Shown here: in pieces, positions 10,103-21,480 of the stretch | Numbering within the stretch: position 1 is the first letter of the stretch | How the letters are laid out: each line of letters starts with the position of its first letter | Assembly (NCBI GenBank): GCA_032158295.1 | Contig: CM063257.1 | Location: forward strand, 16,708,332-16,772,331 | Source: Pycnopodia helianthoides | Taxonomy: Eukaryota > Echinodermata > Asteroidea > Forcipulatida > Asteriidae | Length of the DNA: 64,000 nt | Direction: 5' to 3' | Program-made: the position numbers and the translations under genes | The notes under the pieces: generated by a model | What the model was told of the DNA's origin: nothing | Database searches by the model: none | What the model saw: the letters and a program-made list of their open reading frames with translations, nothing else

Positions 10103-10466
10103 AATTAAATTATTTTTTGATTGTGCATCTTTTCTTTTCGTTTATTTCTGAAGATTCTGATCCTGAAATTTGTCTCTGAGTTTAGTGTGAATACTTACCT
10201 CCCGTAACTCTTGGTGGCGCACCATATTGGAAATCAAATTTTTAAAGAAAAGCAAGAAGAGTCAGACACGATAGCATGTGATTGAAAGAGATTACTCTGG
10301 ATTCAATGAAAGAAGAAAAATTGACAACAACTACCTGTGGATTGGAAGCAGCGATGATGGGAAAATTAGCCACAGTAAAGCTGTGTACACTCAGGTATGT
10401 GAAGTCGATATTTAACTAGCAAGAATGCAAAATACACACGGTACACTATATCGATATTTAACTTAC

Positions 10467-10538
10467 ATTCTGACCAGGAATGGCATGTTTTCGAAGATAC
10501 CCGAAGGTAAATCGGCTATCGATCCTCTCCTCATGGTA
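10467..10538 (-). CDS. Exon 6: leucine-rich repeat 1
   Basis: A 72-nt phase 2-2 exon, acceptor GCTACAG and donor GTAAGT. It translates to TMRRGSIADLPSGIFENMPF, then LVR. The second half, I-x-x-L-P-x-G-I-F-x-x-M-x-x-L, is a classic LRR. The first part lacks the usual LxxN asparagine (RRGSI), as can happen for the first repeat after a cap. Its 5' base completes Ile with the LRRNT exon. Confidence 0.88.
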
Positions 10539-10561
10539 CTGTAGCGTAAGAAAACAATTAT

Positions 10562-10625
10562 TTACAACAAACAATCAATCAATCAAGTAATCAATCAATC
10601 AATCAAGTAATCAATCAAACCGTCG
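10562..10625. repeat. AATC microsatellite
   Basis: Imperfect CAAT/CAATCAAG repeats over about 60 bp, 23 bp upstream of the LRR exon 6 acceptor. Confidence 0.9.
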
Positions 10626-10744
10626 ATCAATTTATGTCCACATGATGGCTCTGCTCACTGCCTGCATAAGTATACAAGTACCCGGTCTTAGTATATCAGA
10701 AGTAGAACTCAGAAAATGGAGTGTTCAGCTGGACTCGGGAAACA

Positions 10745-11125
10745 CTGACACTATGAAGATCTTTGTCTTGAAAATGGAGTGAAAATGCACATTTCTCCTT
10801 GAAATCGTCAATTCCACCTTTTTACCTTGTTTTTTTACAAAGTTCTTTTCTAACTTGCAAGAGCCTAAGTGTTTCACGTTGTTTTTACCAAGCTGTACTG
10901 TTGAAAACATTAATCACCAAATGAAGAGCTCTAGGATGGAGAGCATTCCCTGAAATCATGGTGAAATTCACGGAGGCCAGTAAACGGTCTGGAGACTCTT
11001 TTTTCAAGGCGATTTAAGGAAATTTAAAGCATGGTGTAAGAGAAATAATTCCTAAAATTTCAGCCAAATCTTGCACTTCACTGAGATTTCACGGTGGTTT
11101 CACAGCAGAGATTTTCATATACAGA
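10745..11125. repeat. Family N element, copy 2, uninterrupted
   Basis: ACACTATGAAGATCTTTGTC at the left; AGATTTCACGGTGGTTTCAC near the right end. It has no insertion at the position where copy 1 carries element B. Confidence 0.85.
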
Positions 11126-11181
11126 GTTTATCACCCCTCAGTGTAGGAAAAAACAAAATATAAATTATATACATAACTCAC

Positions 11182-11320
11182 ATTCCATTTGTGAGCCTAG
11201 GGAGAGATTCCAAAACACTTGACATGTTAGGTTGTCCAGTGCAGTTGACGTGCAGCATTGGCGTTCCCATTAGATCATCGTTAGTCTTACAGGAGCAATC
11301 TTTCGGACAGAGCCTCACAT
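11182..11320 (-). CDS. Exon 5: leucine-rich repeat N-terminal cap (LRRNT)
   Basis: A 139-nt exon entering in phase 1 and leaving in phase 2, so it is the switch point between the shuffled-module exons and the LRR exons. The peptide begins DVRLCPKDCSCKTNDD and continues to MLHVNCTGQPNMS and VLESLPRLTNG. CPxxCxC followed later by VNC is the LRRNT cysteine cap. NCT and NMS are candidate N-glycosylation sites. LRRNT directly after LDLa is the order seen in relaxin-family receptors. A family A miniature element ends 61 bp upstream of the acceptor. Confidence 0.9.
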
Positions 11321-11380
11321 CTAACAAATCAAACGAAAGAATGGACATAAAAAGTAAATTAGAATACGATATTGATATTG

Positions 11381-11775
11381 TTAAAGGAACATTACAGAAT
11401 TGGTTTTTGCTAACAAAACAGTTGCTGGCAGTGTAAGCACTTTATGTAATCCACTATATACATAAACTGACAAACCTGTAGAAGTTTGAGATCGATCGGC
11501 CATCTGGGTCACGAGAAAATAGTGAAAAACCGATTACACATTTGCATGAAATCATATAGATTCAACAAATGAATAAAACGCTCACTGAGTGATAAACTCC
11601 AATCGGAAAATTAGTTTATTCATTTCTCATCAAATTATGGCATTTCAGACAGAAATATTTCCGGGGATGTTTTCTACTATCATCATCATTAGACCGTGTA
11701 AGTTTTATGTAAATCTGTGATCAAAAAGTATATTTCACAAGTTTTTTTCTTACCAATTCTGTAATGTTCCTTTAA
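11381..11775. repeat. Family A miniature element, copy 2
   Basis: TTAA flanks both ends; terminal inverted repeat AGGAACATTACAGAATTGGT. Internal palindrome around CGCTCA-CTGAGTG. It lies 61 bp upstream of the LRRNT exon acceptor. Confidence 0.92.
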
Positions 11776-12711
11776 CACACGGTCCCTAATCAGCACTTTA
11801 CCGAACCGACTATCGTCTCAGAGCGCTCATTGATTTTACGACAGGTGTGGGAAGCTATGGTTTGATTTATGAGACCAATTTTTGTAGCACCTTGTAACGG
11901 TTTACAAGGTGATGCAACGCACTTTGCAACCAACCGTGCAATAAACACCGCGTCAACCCCCGCTTCTCTTTAAACGATAAGTGTTCTGTGCTCGATTTCA
12001 CAAAGCACTAACATTCATCTTAAGATGAGTTTCCAATACCACCATAGTGATCTGTTTTGTGACATCACACTTTGCTAAGCAATTAAGATTGATACACAGT
12101 TAAGATCAATCTTAGCTCTGAATGTGAAGTCGAGCCCCGGGTTCATTTACGTGCATTGCACAACACACGGGACCAACGCCTTCACGCCTTCACGTTGTAC
12201 AGGGATTCAAACACGAGTCGTTATTTCCAAGCGTGCATATAGATTGTACTTACATTGATGGTGCAAAAATCGAGTGGTAGGTTGACAGTAAGTTTGGGTA
12301 AAATGTAAAAGTCCAGTGGTGTGAGAGCATGTTGTGATATCTACCTAAATATTAAATATTAAAATGACTTCTTGCTCTAAGATTGTTTTATTTTCACTTG
12401 TGAACTTTAAAGGTGCGATTCACATTCGCAAAATAATTTTGATTTAGTTCATTTTGTCAAATTTTGTTTTCAGTCCTTACATGCTAGATAAAAGAATTGA
12501 GAAACATGCTTTCCAAATTCAATCCAAACCTAGTTTCCTTTGTGCAGTTTACTCTAATATCACTTAACTGCATGCAAAAAATTGCCTTTGTGACATGGTC
12601 TTTTTGCTTGTAGCTCATGATATGATTATGAAATGCTTGAGTTTTAGATATATATTATTTGAATTATGTCAATGATATGTTGCTTTGGAATGTAGCTATT
12701 TTCTTATGTTG

Positions 12712-12880
12712 GTTTGAGTCCCAGTCTTGCGCTCATGTTCTCCTCAAGAAAGACACTTAACCATTTTGGCATCGCCCTTCGGATTGGACGTAAAGCCGTA
12801 CGGTTCCGTGTGCTGTGTATAGTGCACGGAAAAGTGCATTATCGTTAAGTTAAAGAGATTGGGCCACGCTAGAGGTCACT
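12712..12880 (+). repeat. tRNA-Leu-like SINE, body type 2, truncated
   Basis: Starts inside the B box (GGTTTGAGTCCCAGTCTTGC), then AAGACACTTAACCATTTTGG, GGACGTAAAGCCGTACGGTT and GTGCACGGAAAAGTGCATTA. The A-box half is missing. Confidence 0.75.
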
Positions 12881-13249
12881 CGTTAAAAAAAAGTTTTACA
12901 TCCCTAAATACACATATATCTACAAAGAAAACACTGTGACCGAGTTATAGAATGAATGGTTATTCGTTTACAACGCAAGCCTCTTTTCACCCCCGCCTTC
13001 AGGCAAAATCGGAAAAAGAGCAGTCGGTGCCAGAAAGCTGTCTCCAAAACTTCAAAAGAATAGTGACGTCGCAGTACGTACCCCTCTGTGAAACGGCTGT
13101 TCGTTGTTACTCATTGAAGCATTGCTCAGTACAGACCATCCGGGGATTCAGTACGTATAGTGACGTCATGTTTTGTTTGCTGCCCTCATTTACGGGATTT
13201 TGATAAATTTAGGCGGCGGGCTAGTGAACGCAGTAAAAACTCCATGCAA

Positions 13250-13685
13250 ATATCACTTATTGGCTCCCCATACAACAGCGTATCGAATTCAAAGTATTTC
13301 TTCTTGTGTACAAAGCTCACCATAAACAGTCGCCATCTTACATATATGACCTACTACAGCTGCAACCACCACGCAGACAGCTTAGATCATCTACATTTTC
13401 CCCTCAGTTTATTGTGCCCAGAACCCACGCTGTGTCATTTGCAGATTGCTCACTCTCCTGCTATGGACCAAAAGAATGGAACAGTCTTCCAAATCACATC
13501 AAGGATGCTCAGACTATTAAGAAACTTTCAAGAAACTGCTTAAATGTTATCTTTTTCAACAAGTGTACTGCAATTAATTTCATGAAACTTTCTTAAGCGC
13601 CTTTGAACAATTTCTGTTGATTTTGGCGCTATATAAATGTTTTCTGATTGTTTGATTGATTGATTGATTGACTTCTTTTGTTAAT
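13250..13685 (+). pseudogene. 5'-truncated CR1/L2-type LINE, reverse transcriptase C-terminus
   Basis: From about 13251 one frame reads ITYWLPIQQRIEFKVFLLVY, then KAHHKQSPSYIYDLLQLQPP, RRQLRSSTF, VPRT and GPKEWNSLPNHIKDA. This is the familiar end of a CR1/L2/Rex-type reverse transcriptase (HWLP...RI-FK...LVYKALHG-APSYL-DLL...PKLWNSLP). The frame ends at a stop at 13595. It is followed by a short 3' tail with GGCGCTATATAAATG and a TGATT/GATT microsatellite. Everything upstream is missing, as in a dead-on-arrival insertion. It sits in the intron between exons 4 and 5. Confidence 0.85.
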
Positions 13686-13749
13686 GTCATGTTAACAGAA
13701 ATGCAACAAATTATAGAAAGCAGAAAACTAAAAAAGAACGTAAACTTCA

Positions 13750-13860
13750 ATCACCATGGCCAATCCTCTTCAAGGGGTTCGCCCCCGGTGTTTTTGGTAT
13801 GGCTGGCTGCATTAAGTTTGAGTCAAATCGCCTCGTAATCCGCTACAAGCTGCTACATGT
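13750..13860 (+). repeat. SINE body fragment
   Basis: AAGGGGTTCGCCCCCGGTGT and TTTTTGGTATGGCTGGCTGC correspond to the body type 2 SINE near its 3' end. Confidence 0.55.
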
Positions 13861-14937
13861 ATAAATACATGTACGATGGGATTTATAATGCCGAACATAG
13901 AACAGCTTACCTGTAGAAAAACACAATGAGCCCTTTGGGACGTCTTTTGGATATGAGAAGCGCTACAAAAGAACTGCATTATTAACATTCATAGTTGCTA
14001 TTTTTGTTATTAACTACAACGTGTATAGTTCTGACAACAAATAGCGTGTAGTAATACTGTAATCGCATTATCACGTAGACAGTTTTAAGAACTTGATCAA
14101 AAAGCTGTGTATTTTATTTTTTAGGACAAACATGTTTGTACTTCAGGACAAGAAACTCGTTTTTTACGCAAGCGTTGAAGATTTAAGTGCATAAATAACT
14201 GAGTATTTGTGCCTTCACATCAAAGAACAGAATAATACTGATATCGCTTTTTAACTGTCCCGTCAAAGAACAGAATAATAATAATATCGCTTTTTTCAAC
14301 TGTCGCCTGCGACTAATATGCCCCCGAGAAAACCGGATCCATTGGTAATCCAGGGTGAGTGTAACAGACACTGGCCGTTCGACCGACGCGTTACACGGTG
14401 CACAACACAAAGGAGCTCAGGCAGCATACCATGGGGCTATGTAGAGCCATCAAGCCCAGGGGAGAATCAGCGCGCGATCGCTCCGTCAACATTTTCGATT
14501 CGGAAGAAATCATCGCTCCCTGAACAAACACTGCATGTGTTGTGACTGTAAGCTTTTTAGACTCGGCCTAGCGCATTGAAGTCGCTCCTTTGGGAATTGT
14601 TCGTTTTGAGGGGAACTATTACAAGGTGGTCGTTAAAACGTATGACTTGGTGAAATAGTGCAGACTGTAAAGTCTGAAATGCGATATTGGGGGTACTTCG
14701 TCTTACAAGGTACTGCTGCTTCATAAATCGACCATAAAGGAGAAATGGTCGAAGCACCTTGCCAAACTCCCTGTAAATTGTTGTCGAAAAGCATGTTCTG
14801 AAATAGTACAACTCCATAACCAAGAACTCCTAAACTATAGTCAGTTCAAAAGGGCAGATTGCCCTGAATAAAAAGCAGTTTCACTGTATAAAGATTCAAT
14901 TTTCAAATGCAGTATGTCCTACACTCTGAACACTTCA

Positions 14938-15305
14938 GGTGTCAGAATCGACCCAGATCGGGGTCTCGTGGGGCTTGAACCTTATCTGGATTCAACAAAT
15001 GAATAAAACGCTCACTGAGCGATAAACTCCAATCGGAAAATTATTTTATTAATTTCTCATCAAATATGGCATTTCAGACAGAAATATTTCAAGGGATGTT
15101 TTCTACTATCATCATCATAAGACCGGGTTAGTTTTATGTAAATCTGTGATCAAAAAGTATATTTACAAGTTGTTTTCTTACCAATTAATTCTGTAATGAT
15201 CCTTTAAAATCTACTTTTATATAATCATTTTCCTGGACAGCCCGACATGAAAAAAGGGTCAGGCCCCCTAGGGTCTCGCAATCATTCTCAATTCTGACCC
15301 GGAAG
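14938..15305. repeat. Family M repeat interrupted by half of an A element
   Basis: GTGTCAGAATCGACCCAGAT at the left and CTCAATTCTGACCCGGAAG at the right are inverted ends. The A fragment occupies 14987-15207. Confidence 0.7.
14987..15207. repeat. Family A miniature element, copy 3, half only
   Basis: Contains only the right half, from ATTCAACAAATGAATAAAAC to TTCTGTAATGATCCTTTAA. It interrupts a family M repeat whose two parts lie at 14938-14985 and 15220-15305. Confidence 0.85.
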
Positions 15306-16317
15306 TCTTTGAAGTGTATAGAGACTGTATTCTTTAAAACCTTGCAGCGAGGCACCCAACTACAGTGCTTTGGCACATGTCAAGAAAAACATAACACATT
15401 CAAAATGGTAGATCCCAACCCCGTGATACTCCGTGATATCCTGCAGTGTACCAATACACACGTTTTAGGAGGGGTGTCAATCAACGGGGGTCGTCAATTT
15501 GGTCAGGAGGGGTGGTGGAAAAATGTTTCCCCATAGCTCATGCACAAACTCCTATCTCTGCGGCACGTGCGCCACATATCACTACCACAGCTTAGTGGTA
15601 AGGCATGTTGTGTCTGACCGCTCTAGGTTCAATGGTTTAGCAGACACAAATCATTGAGATAAGGCAGAACAGACCCTCTTAACCTCTTAACCTATCAAAT
15701 GGGCCTGCCACACCTTTGTGACAGGATGACGTAACACCGTTGGCCAAAAACAGGTGCATCGGTGCAGGGTTAAAAAGAAAATTGCGTATAGGTTACGTTT
15801 TTAATACACAGTTACGTGAACGTGACAAACTTTGAAAGCGCCGTATCTAGACGGTAAGTTAGGGAGCACTCGCATGTATCGGCGCTATCCCACCATCGGC
15901 ACGAATCATACGCAATATTCACATTCACTTTATGAAACCAACATTAGTTAACGAATTCAAGCTTTCTGAATGCTTTTTGCTTTTCTCTCTCCACTCTCTC
16001 TATTCATGTATTTCCACTTGACTGCTCTTGTCACCCTTGTAAGCATGTATGGATGCTGTCTTGTCATTTAGCCTTCGAGAAAGACTCTGCTATAAGGTTC
16101 GAAACGTCAGGCCACTAGTAAAAAAAATTAATTCCAGCAATATAACATTGCATACAGAAGCAAAATGAGGGTTTTGTTAACTGGTGCGATACCTGTTTTA
16201 CACGATGGGTCAGCACCATTTTGTCAATGGCAAAAAAAGCTACTTAGTCGGGCCATGTCACATGGTTTTGTTTTAAACGCCCTCTAGTTGGATTATATAC
16301 AAACGCTATGGTCTTAC

Positions 16318-16431
16318 CACACTTCTGCTCGTCTTCTGCACCTGCGCAGTCGCTAAGTCCATCGCAATGAAACCTCCGAAGAAGACACACGGTTCCGTTT
16401 GCGCAACGCTCATTGGCCGGGCACTTCAGTG
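16318..16431 (-). CDS. Exon 4: LDL-receptor class A repeat 2
   Basis: A 114-nt phase 1-1 exon, acceptor CTGATTTAG and donor GTAAGA. The peptide LKCPANERCANGTVC is followed by LLRRFHCDGLSDC and AGAEDEQKC: six cysteines and the calcium motif CDGLSDC...EDE. It shares little residue identity with repeat 1 beyond the framework, so the two copies are not a recent duplication. A possible N-glycosylation site (NGT) is present. The intron to repeat 1 is about 900 bp, and some 730 bp of that is two miniature elements. Confidence 0.92.
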
Positions 16432-16571
16432 CTAAATCAGGTCAGAGTTAGAAACACACTTGTTAAAATGGTTTTAACACAATCCTTTGGAACTAGTGGA
16501 ACTGCTATGCCAAGTTATTCGTCGCATAACATCATAGTAGCCGAGTACACAATACTTAGTATTGAGAGGTC

Positions 16572-16916
16572 AGTAAGGCAAAGTATACCTTTGGTTTTTG
16601 GGCCCTGTAAAAATTTCATTCCAAAAGGTGGTCGAGTTTTTGAAATATCGCCAGAATCTGCAGCGACTATGTCCACGCATAAAGAATAATCCCTAATAGG
16701 AATTCACAATCTGAGAAACGTTTCTGACGTTTCTCAGATTCAAATTTTGGGGGATATAAACTGACATATTTTGTTCATATCCACATTATTTTGGATTGAA
16801 ATATTTCTCAAAATGTTTTATACTATCGAAAGTTGCTGTACTTCTATCCAAGTAAGTTTGTATTGCCATTCTTTTTTTTTTTTATAGTGATTACCAATCG
16901 TATACCTTCCCTTTAA
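16572..16916. repeat. Family D miniature element in the LDLa-LDLa intron
   Basis: Runs from AAGGCAAAGTATACCTTTGG to CGTATACCTTCCCTTTAA. The centre is an inverted repeat of AATCTGAGAAACGT and ACGTTTCTCAGATT. Confidence 0.9.
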
Positions 16917-17300
16917 AGGCACTGCACACTATTGGTAATTACTCAAAATAATTGTTAGCATAAAAACTTACTTGGTAACGAGCAATGGAGAGCTGTTGAT
17001 AATATAAAACATTGTGAAAAACGGCTCCCTCTGAAGTAACGTAGTTTTTGAGAAAGAAGTAATTTCTCAGTAAAATATTTGAATTGATTTTGAGACCTCG
17101 CGCGTGAGGTCTCGAAATCAAGCATAAAGCACGCAACTTTGTGTGACAAGGGTGCTTTTTCTTCCATTATTATCTCGCAACTTCGACGACCAATTGAGTT
17201 CAAATTTTCACAGGTTTGTTATTTTGTGCATATGTTGAGATACACCAAGTGGGAAGACTGGTCTTTGACAATTACCAATCGTATACCTTCCCTTTAAAGA
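16913..17300. repeat. Family C miniature element with a family D right end
   Basis: Starts with a normal C end (AGGCACTGCACACTATTGGT) and carries the C palindrome, but ends CAATCGTATACCTTCCCTTT, which is the family D terminus. It abuts the D element at 16572-16916. Confidence 0.88.
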
Positions 17301-17337
17301 TGACATCTAATTCAGAGTTAAACAAAACAAAACTCAC

Positions 17338-17472
17338 GAAGGCAGTTGTGCTCGTCTGATTGATCTTTGCAATCCATAACGGCGTCACAAACTCCATTTC
17401 TGTCGACACACACATCTCCGCTGTCACATCCGAACTCGTTTTGTTCGTCGCAATCAGTCGACATCGGATCAC
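17338..17472 (-). CDS. Exon 3: LDL-receptor class A repeat 1
   Basis: A 135-nt phase 1-1 exon with a CTACAG acceptor and GTGAGT donor. It reads DPMSTDCDEQNEFGC, then DSGDVCVDRNGVCDAVMDC and KDQSDEHNC. All six cysteines are present, and so is the acidic calcium-binding motif (C-D-A-V-M-D-C-K-D-Q-S-D-E). In type C LGRs the LDLa module is needed for signalling and not for primary ligand binding. The boundary bases complete Ser with the CUB exon and Pro with the next exon. An exon this size with symmetrical phase 1 ends is typical of shuffled LDLa modules. Confidence 0.93.
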
Positions 17473-17604
17473 CTGTAGTAAACAATCATAATAAACAAGG
17501 TTTGGTACTATTACTTCTAGTACAGTTCATAATTAACCCCAAATTATCCGATATAAATAATACTCAATTCATTTTTAAACTAAAATGGATTGTGTTAATT
17601 CTGT

Positions 17605-17960
17605 GGTTTATTCCCCCCGCCTTTCACCTCTGTGGACCCCGGTCCAAATCCCACCTCGGACCGGAGCCTTGCTTGGGGACTGAGTTTCAGTCCCTGCCCG
17701 GTTTCTCTCATTGGTTTTTCTTCTTTTCTTCCCGTTCTAAAACTCAACATTTCTTCTCGTTTCCTGTTCACCCTGTTAATGACGCTAATTGTGCTTTTGG
17801 ATGTGGGTTTTGTGTAGCATTTTCCTATGGGAACTCATTCACTGTGGGACACCAAGGCGTTGACCACAGGCATGGAGGCAATTGCTTCCATTGGCCCTGT
17901 GATAGTTGATCCAAGTGAACCCGAGGGAACCGAAGGAAACTAAAATAAAATAAGGAAAGG
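17605..17960 (+). repeat. Probable SINE between the B element and the first LDLa exon
   Basis: A B-box-like GGTCCAAATCCCACCTCGG is followed by GCTTGGGGACTGAGTTTCAG and TCCCTGCCCGG, then an A-rich end (AAATAAAATAAGG). This layout recalls SINEs common in marine invertebrates. The 180-codon plus-strand open frame across it is incidental. Confidence 0.55.
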
Positions 17961-18273
17961 GGGGAAACTGTTAATATAATGTAAACTATATGACAACGTT
18001 TCTAGGTAGTCTCTTACAAAATGAGTATTTTGTTGACCTTCGTGTAAACCAGTTTAGTTTTAATTACTATTCTGTAAATTCCCTGTTTGTTGGATTGTTG
18101 GTTGATTGTTTGTGGGTTGTGGAGTAGGGCTGTTCGTTTTGTCGGTTCTGGGGTTGTGTTCCGGCCTTTACAAATGGCATGCCGTCAACATGCAACTGTT
18201 TTTAATAGAAAACTTAATTTACTTCGGGATAAAGATAATTTTTTGTGTTTTACCCATACACCGCTGTGTGTTA

Positions 18274-18615
18274 TTAAAGGTATTGTACACTTTTGGTAAC
18301 AGCTCAAAATCAGTGTCCACATTTTGTGTGATTCAACATATGCATGAACAAACAAACCTGTGAAAGTTTGAGCTCAATTGGTCATCGAGGTCACGAGAAA
18401 ATAGTGAAAAGAGATATTATGTGTTTTCTGTTTTTTCAAATTATCGCGCGCGATAATTACTATTGTTTTACTCGTTTCTCAGAAACGATAGCATTTTAAG
18501 CAGAAATATTTTAAGGAACCCTTTCTACCATTACTTACTTTAAATCATGTAAGTTATGTGTGAATCTGTGAACATTGTGTTTTTTCGATCTTACCAATAG
18601 TGTACAGGGCCTTCA
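18274..18615. repeat. Family B miniature element, copy 2
   Basis: Left flank TTAA, right flank TCAA (decayed). Same ATTATCGCGCGCGATAAT palindrome. Lies between the CUB exon and the first LDLa exon. Confidence 0.9.
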
Positions 18616-18734
18616 AGCACTGCATACTAGCTACTAGTTACATTCCATTAATAACAAGAGAAAAAGAAGAAAATGACTCTGGGGGTTAGAAACCTTTAAA
18701 ACCCTGCGTGATAACAAAAAACACTCAGACACCA

Positions 18735-19125
18735 TCGCTCATTTCTTGAGTGTCAGTTTGGTATTAGCGTGTAATACATTTTTTTTTTGTGGAGAACCCA
18801 ATCACTTTCCAATTGTCCAAAGCATTATATATAAAATCAATTCAAGCAAAATACTAATGCTGTGATCTTTACACGTGAAGCGGTGACACACTGAGCACGT
18901 CCTGGTCGTTCTAGGTCGCAATCCTCTTGGGCCCATTTGACAACTCCTATGGGAATTCCGGGAGAGCTGGTCATTGATGGATTTTGTTAGTGAAAAAAAA
19001 AACCGATGGTAATAAGACAATATTGGCATGCTATTTGGCTAGGTGTGGTTGTAGGTGAAGTTGTGGAACTTGGAATTGAAACGAAAAAAGTGGCGGATTA
19101 CCGACATTTTAATTAAAAACTTACA
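18735..19125. repeat. Dispersed repeat T, copy 1
   Basis: TATTAGCGTGTAATACATTT, GGGAATTCCGGGAGAGCTGG and CATGCTATTTGGCTAGGTGT recur in the same order and orientation at 44.6-45.0 kb. Confidence 0.8.
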
Positions 19126-19215
19126 CTCAATGAGTGAGCGATGGTGTTTGCTGTCACAGTTTGGAACCAAAAATAACAATCAAAATACACTAAACTAAAT
19201 GACTCTGGAAGAGTT

Positions 19216-19424
19216 GGCCTGCGCCAAATTTCATAGAGCTGCTTGAACACAAAAAGTAGCTATTAAGCACAACAAAATTATGCTTACCAAATAAAGGTTA
19301 CCAGCCAAACTACCATACCACATGTACAATTTGTGACTGGTATCCTGCTCATTTCTGCTTAGCAGGCAAGTGTTTAGCAATATGTTCTGCTTAAGGAGCT
19401 CTATAAAATTGAGCCCTGGTAGGA
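19216..19424. repeat. Family E foldback element, copy 1
   Basis: Terminal inverted repeats AATTTCATAGAGCTGCTT and AGCTCTATAAAATTGAGCCC; body with GTTACCAGCCAAACTACCAT and ACAATTTGTGACTGGTATCC. It ends 18 bp from the CUB exon donor. Confidence 0.9.
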
Positions 19425-19441
19425 GAGGGATGCAAACTTAC

Positions 19442-19822
19442 TCGCGTCAACCTGCTGAAGCTCAAGCCAGAACCTCGTGTTGATTTCTGTCCCCTTGCCA
19501 ACGGACTGCACGCCCTCTGCCCAAAATTCGATTCGTATCACGTGACTGGAAGAAACGACTGTGTGAACTTTGACCCCACGGTTTATGTTGAGTATATTGA
19601 CGACGTCGTCATGATCGTCTGTGTTGGTGTTTCCAATCGTTATACCATCGCTGTAGCTGATATGCAAATCTCGAACGGTCACCTTAATTTGCATATCAGG
19701 AGAAGTGGTTATCTGCCAATTGCAGTAGATTTTTTCGGTGACGTCAGATGGGTAGTTGGGAGACTTCATTTGGTATGGTTCGGGTGAATAAAGCTCGATC
19801 TTTGCGTTGCCACATCCAATTG
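19442..19822 (-). CDS. Exon 2: CUB domain
   Basis: A 381-nt phase 1-1 exon with a TTCTTCAG acceptor and a GTAAGT donor. It encodes one whole CUB domain. It starts IGCGN, then has SPNYPSDVTEKIYCNW, matching the CUB signature of Pro-x-x-Tyr-Pro followed by aromatic-Cys-x-Trp. Later come IKVTVRDLHISYSDG and a closing beta-rich VIRIEFWAEG...FWLEL. The first two of the usual four cysteines are present and form the N-terminal disulfide pair. The second pair is absent, as in some two-cysteine CUB domains. CUB domains bind proteins or carbohydrates outside the cell. A 53-bp tandem array starts about 180 bp upstream of the acceptor. Confidence 0.92.
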
Positions 19823-20000
19823 CTGAAGAAAAAATACAGGAATATTTAAATGACATGAAACTGGATGGCCTTAAAACAAACCTTTCAGCGAATATCAGAT
19901 CAGTCGATATTATTAACTGCTTACAGGTATAATAGTTGAAAATTGATAATCTGGAACATGATATATGGACTGACAATTCACACCACAAGCAGTAAATTGC

Positions 20001-20986
20001 AAACAAATCCTGCCCCATTGCTGCACTGAATGCAGACTAATGAGGCGGATTCCAAACACACCCTGCCCCATGGCTGCACTGCATGCAGACTAACGGGGCG
20101 GATTCCAAACACACCCTGCCCAATTGCTGCACTGCGTGCAGACTAACGAGGCGGATTCCAAACACACCCTGCCCCATTGCTGCACTGCATGCAGACTAAC
20201 GAGGCGGGTTCCAAACACACCCTGCCCAATTGCTGCACTGCGTGCAGTCTAACGAGGCGGGTTCCAAACACACCCTGCCCCATTGCTGCACTGCGTGCAG
20301 ACTAACGAGGCGGATTCCAAACACACCCTGCCCCATTGCTGCACTGCGTGCAGACTAACGAGGCGGATTCCAAACACACCCTGCACCATTGCTGCACTGC
20401 ATGCAGACTAACGGGGCGGATTACAAACACACCCTGCCCAATTGCTGCACTGCATGCAGACTAACGGGGCGGATTCCAAACACACCTCCCCCATTGCTGC
20501 ACTGCATGCAGACTAACGGGGCGGATTCCAAACACACCCTGCCCATTGCTGCACTGCATGCAGACTAACGGGGCGGATTCCAAACACACCCTGCCCAATT
20601 GCTGCAGTATATGCAGAGTAACGAGGCGGATTCCAAACACACCCTGCCCAATTGCTGCACTGCATGCAGACTAACGAGGCGGGGTCCCAAACACACCCTG
20701 CCCCATTGCTACACTGCATGCAGACTATACGAGGCGGTGTCCCAAACACACCCTGCCCAATTGTTGCACTGCATGCAGACTAACGAGGCGGGGTCCCAAA
20801 CACACCCTGCCCCATTGCTACACTGCATGCAGACTAACGAGGCGGGGTCCCAAACACACCCTGCCCTCACTGCTGCACTACATGCAGACTAACGAGGCGG
20901 GGTCCCAAACACACCCTGCCCCATTGCTACACTGCATGCAGACTAACGAGGCGGGTCCCAAACACACCCTGCACTACATGCAGACT
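20001..20986. repeat. 53-bp minisatellite, about 18 units
   Basis: The unit contains GCTGCACTGCATGCAGACTA, ACGAGGCGGATTCCAAACAC and ACCCTGCCCCATT. CTGCATGCAG within it is a palindrome. Left-hand units carry GATTCC and right-hand units GGGTCCC, so homogenised subtypes exist. Confidence 0.95.
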
Positions 20987-21099
20987 CATCGGGTGGCTGG
21001 CTCTCATGTCTAAGAAGATATACAGAACGAATAGCAGGAACAAATCAATTTCTATGTCGTGCGACCATAGTCTCCGTATTACCCGAGTTCTTACACTAA

Positions 21100-21480
21100 T
21101 GAAATCTTTACTGTGAAACCACCGTGAAATCTTAGAGAAGTACAGGATTTGGCTGAAATTCAAGGAACTATTTCTCTTTCACCATGCTTTTATAAGGGAA
21201 TGTGTAATTCCTTTCAACCACTTTGAAAAAAGAGTCTCCAGACCATTTACTGGCCTCTGGAATTTCACCGTGATTTCAGGGAATGCTCCCCATCCAAGCC
21301 TAGAACTATTTTATTGGTGAATGACGTTTTCAACAGTGCAGCACAGTAAAAACAACGTGAAACACTTTGGCTTTGGCAAAAGAACTCTGTGAAAAACAAG
21401 TTGAAAAGGAGGAATTTACAATTTCAAGGAAAAAAGTTTAATTTCACTCCATTTTTAAGACGAACATTTTCATAGTGTTA
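21100..21480. repeat. Family N element, copy 3, inverted
   Basis: CTGTGAAACCACCGTGAAAT at the left and CATTTTCATAGTGTTAG at the right, with the decayed centre AAGGGAATGTGTAATTCCTT. Confidence 0.85.

Noticed and set aside
10195..10260. GTAAGT donor-like site on the minus strand near 10200
   Set aside because: The adjoining sequence has no LRR pattern and no paired acceptor.
12255..12355. Open minus-strand segment between acceptor-like TATTTAG and a GTAAGT donor
   Set aside because: No LDLa, LRR or other motif, and the LDLa and LRRNT exons already join in phase without it. Could be an unused cryptic exon.
17367..17909. 180-codon plus-strand frame
   Set aside because: Overlaps the LDLa exon antisense and a probable SINE; no domain.
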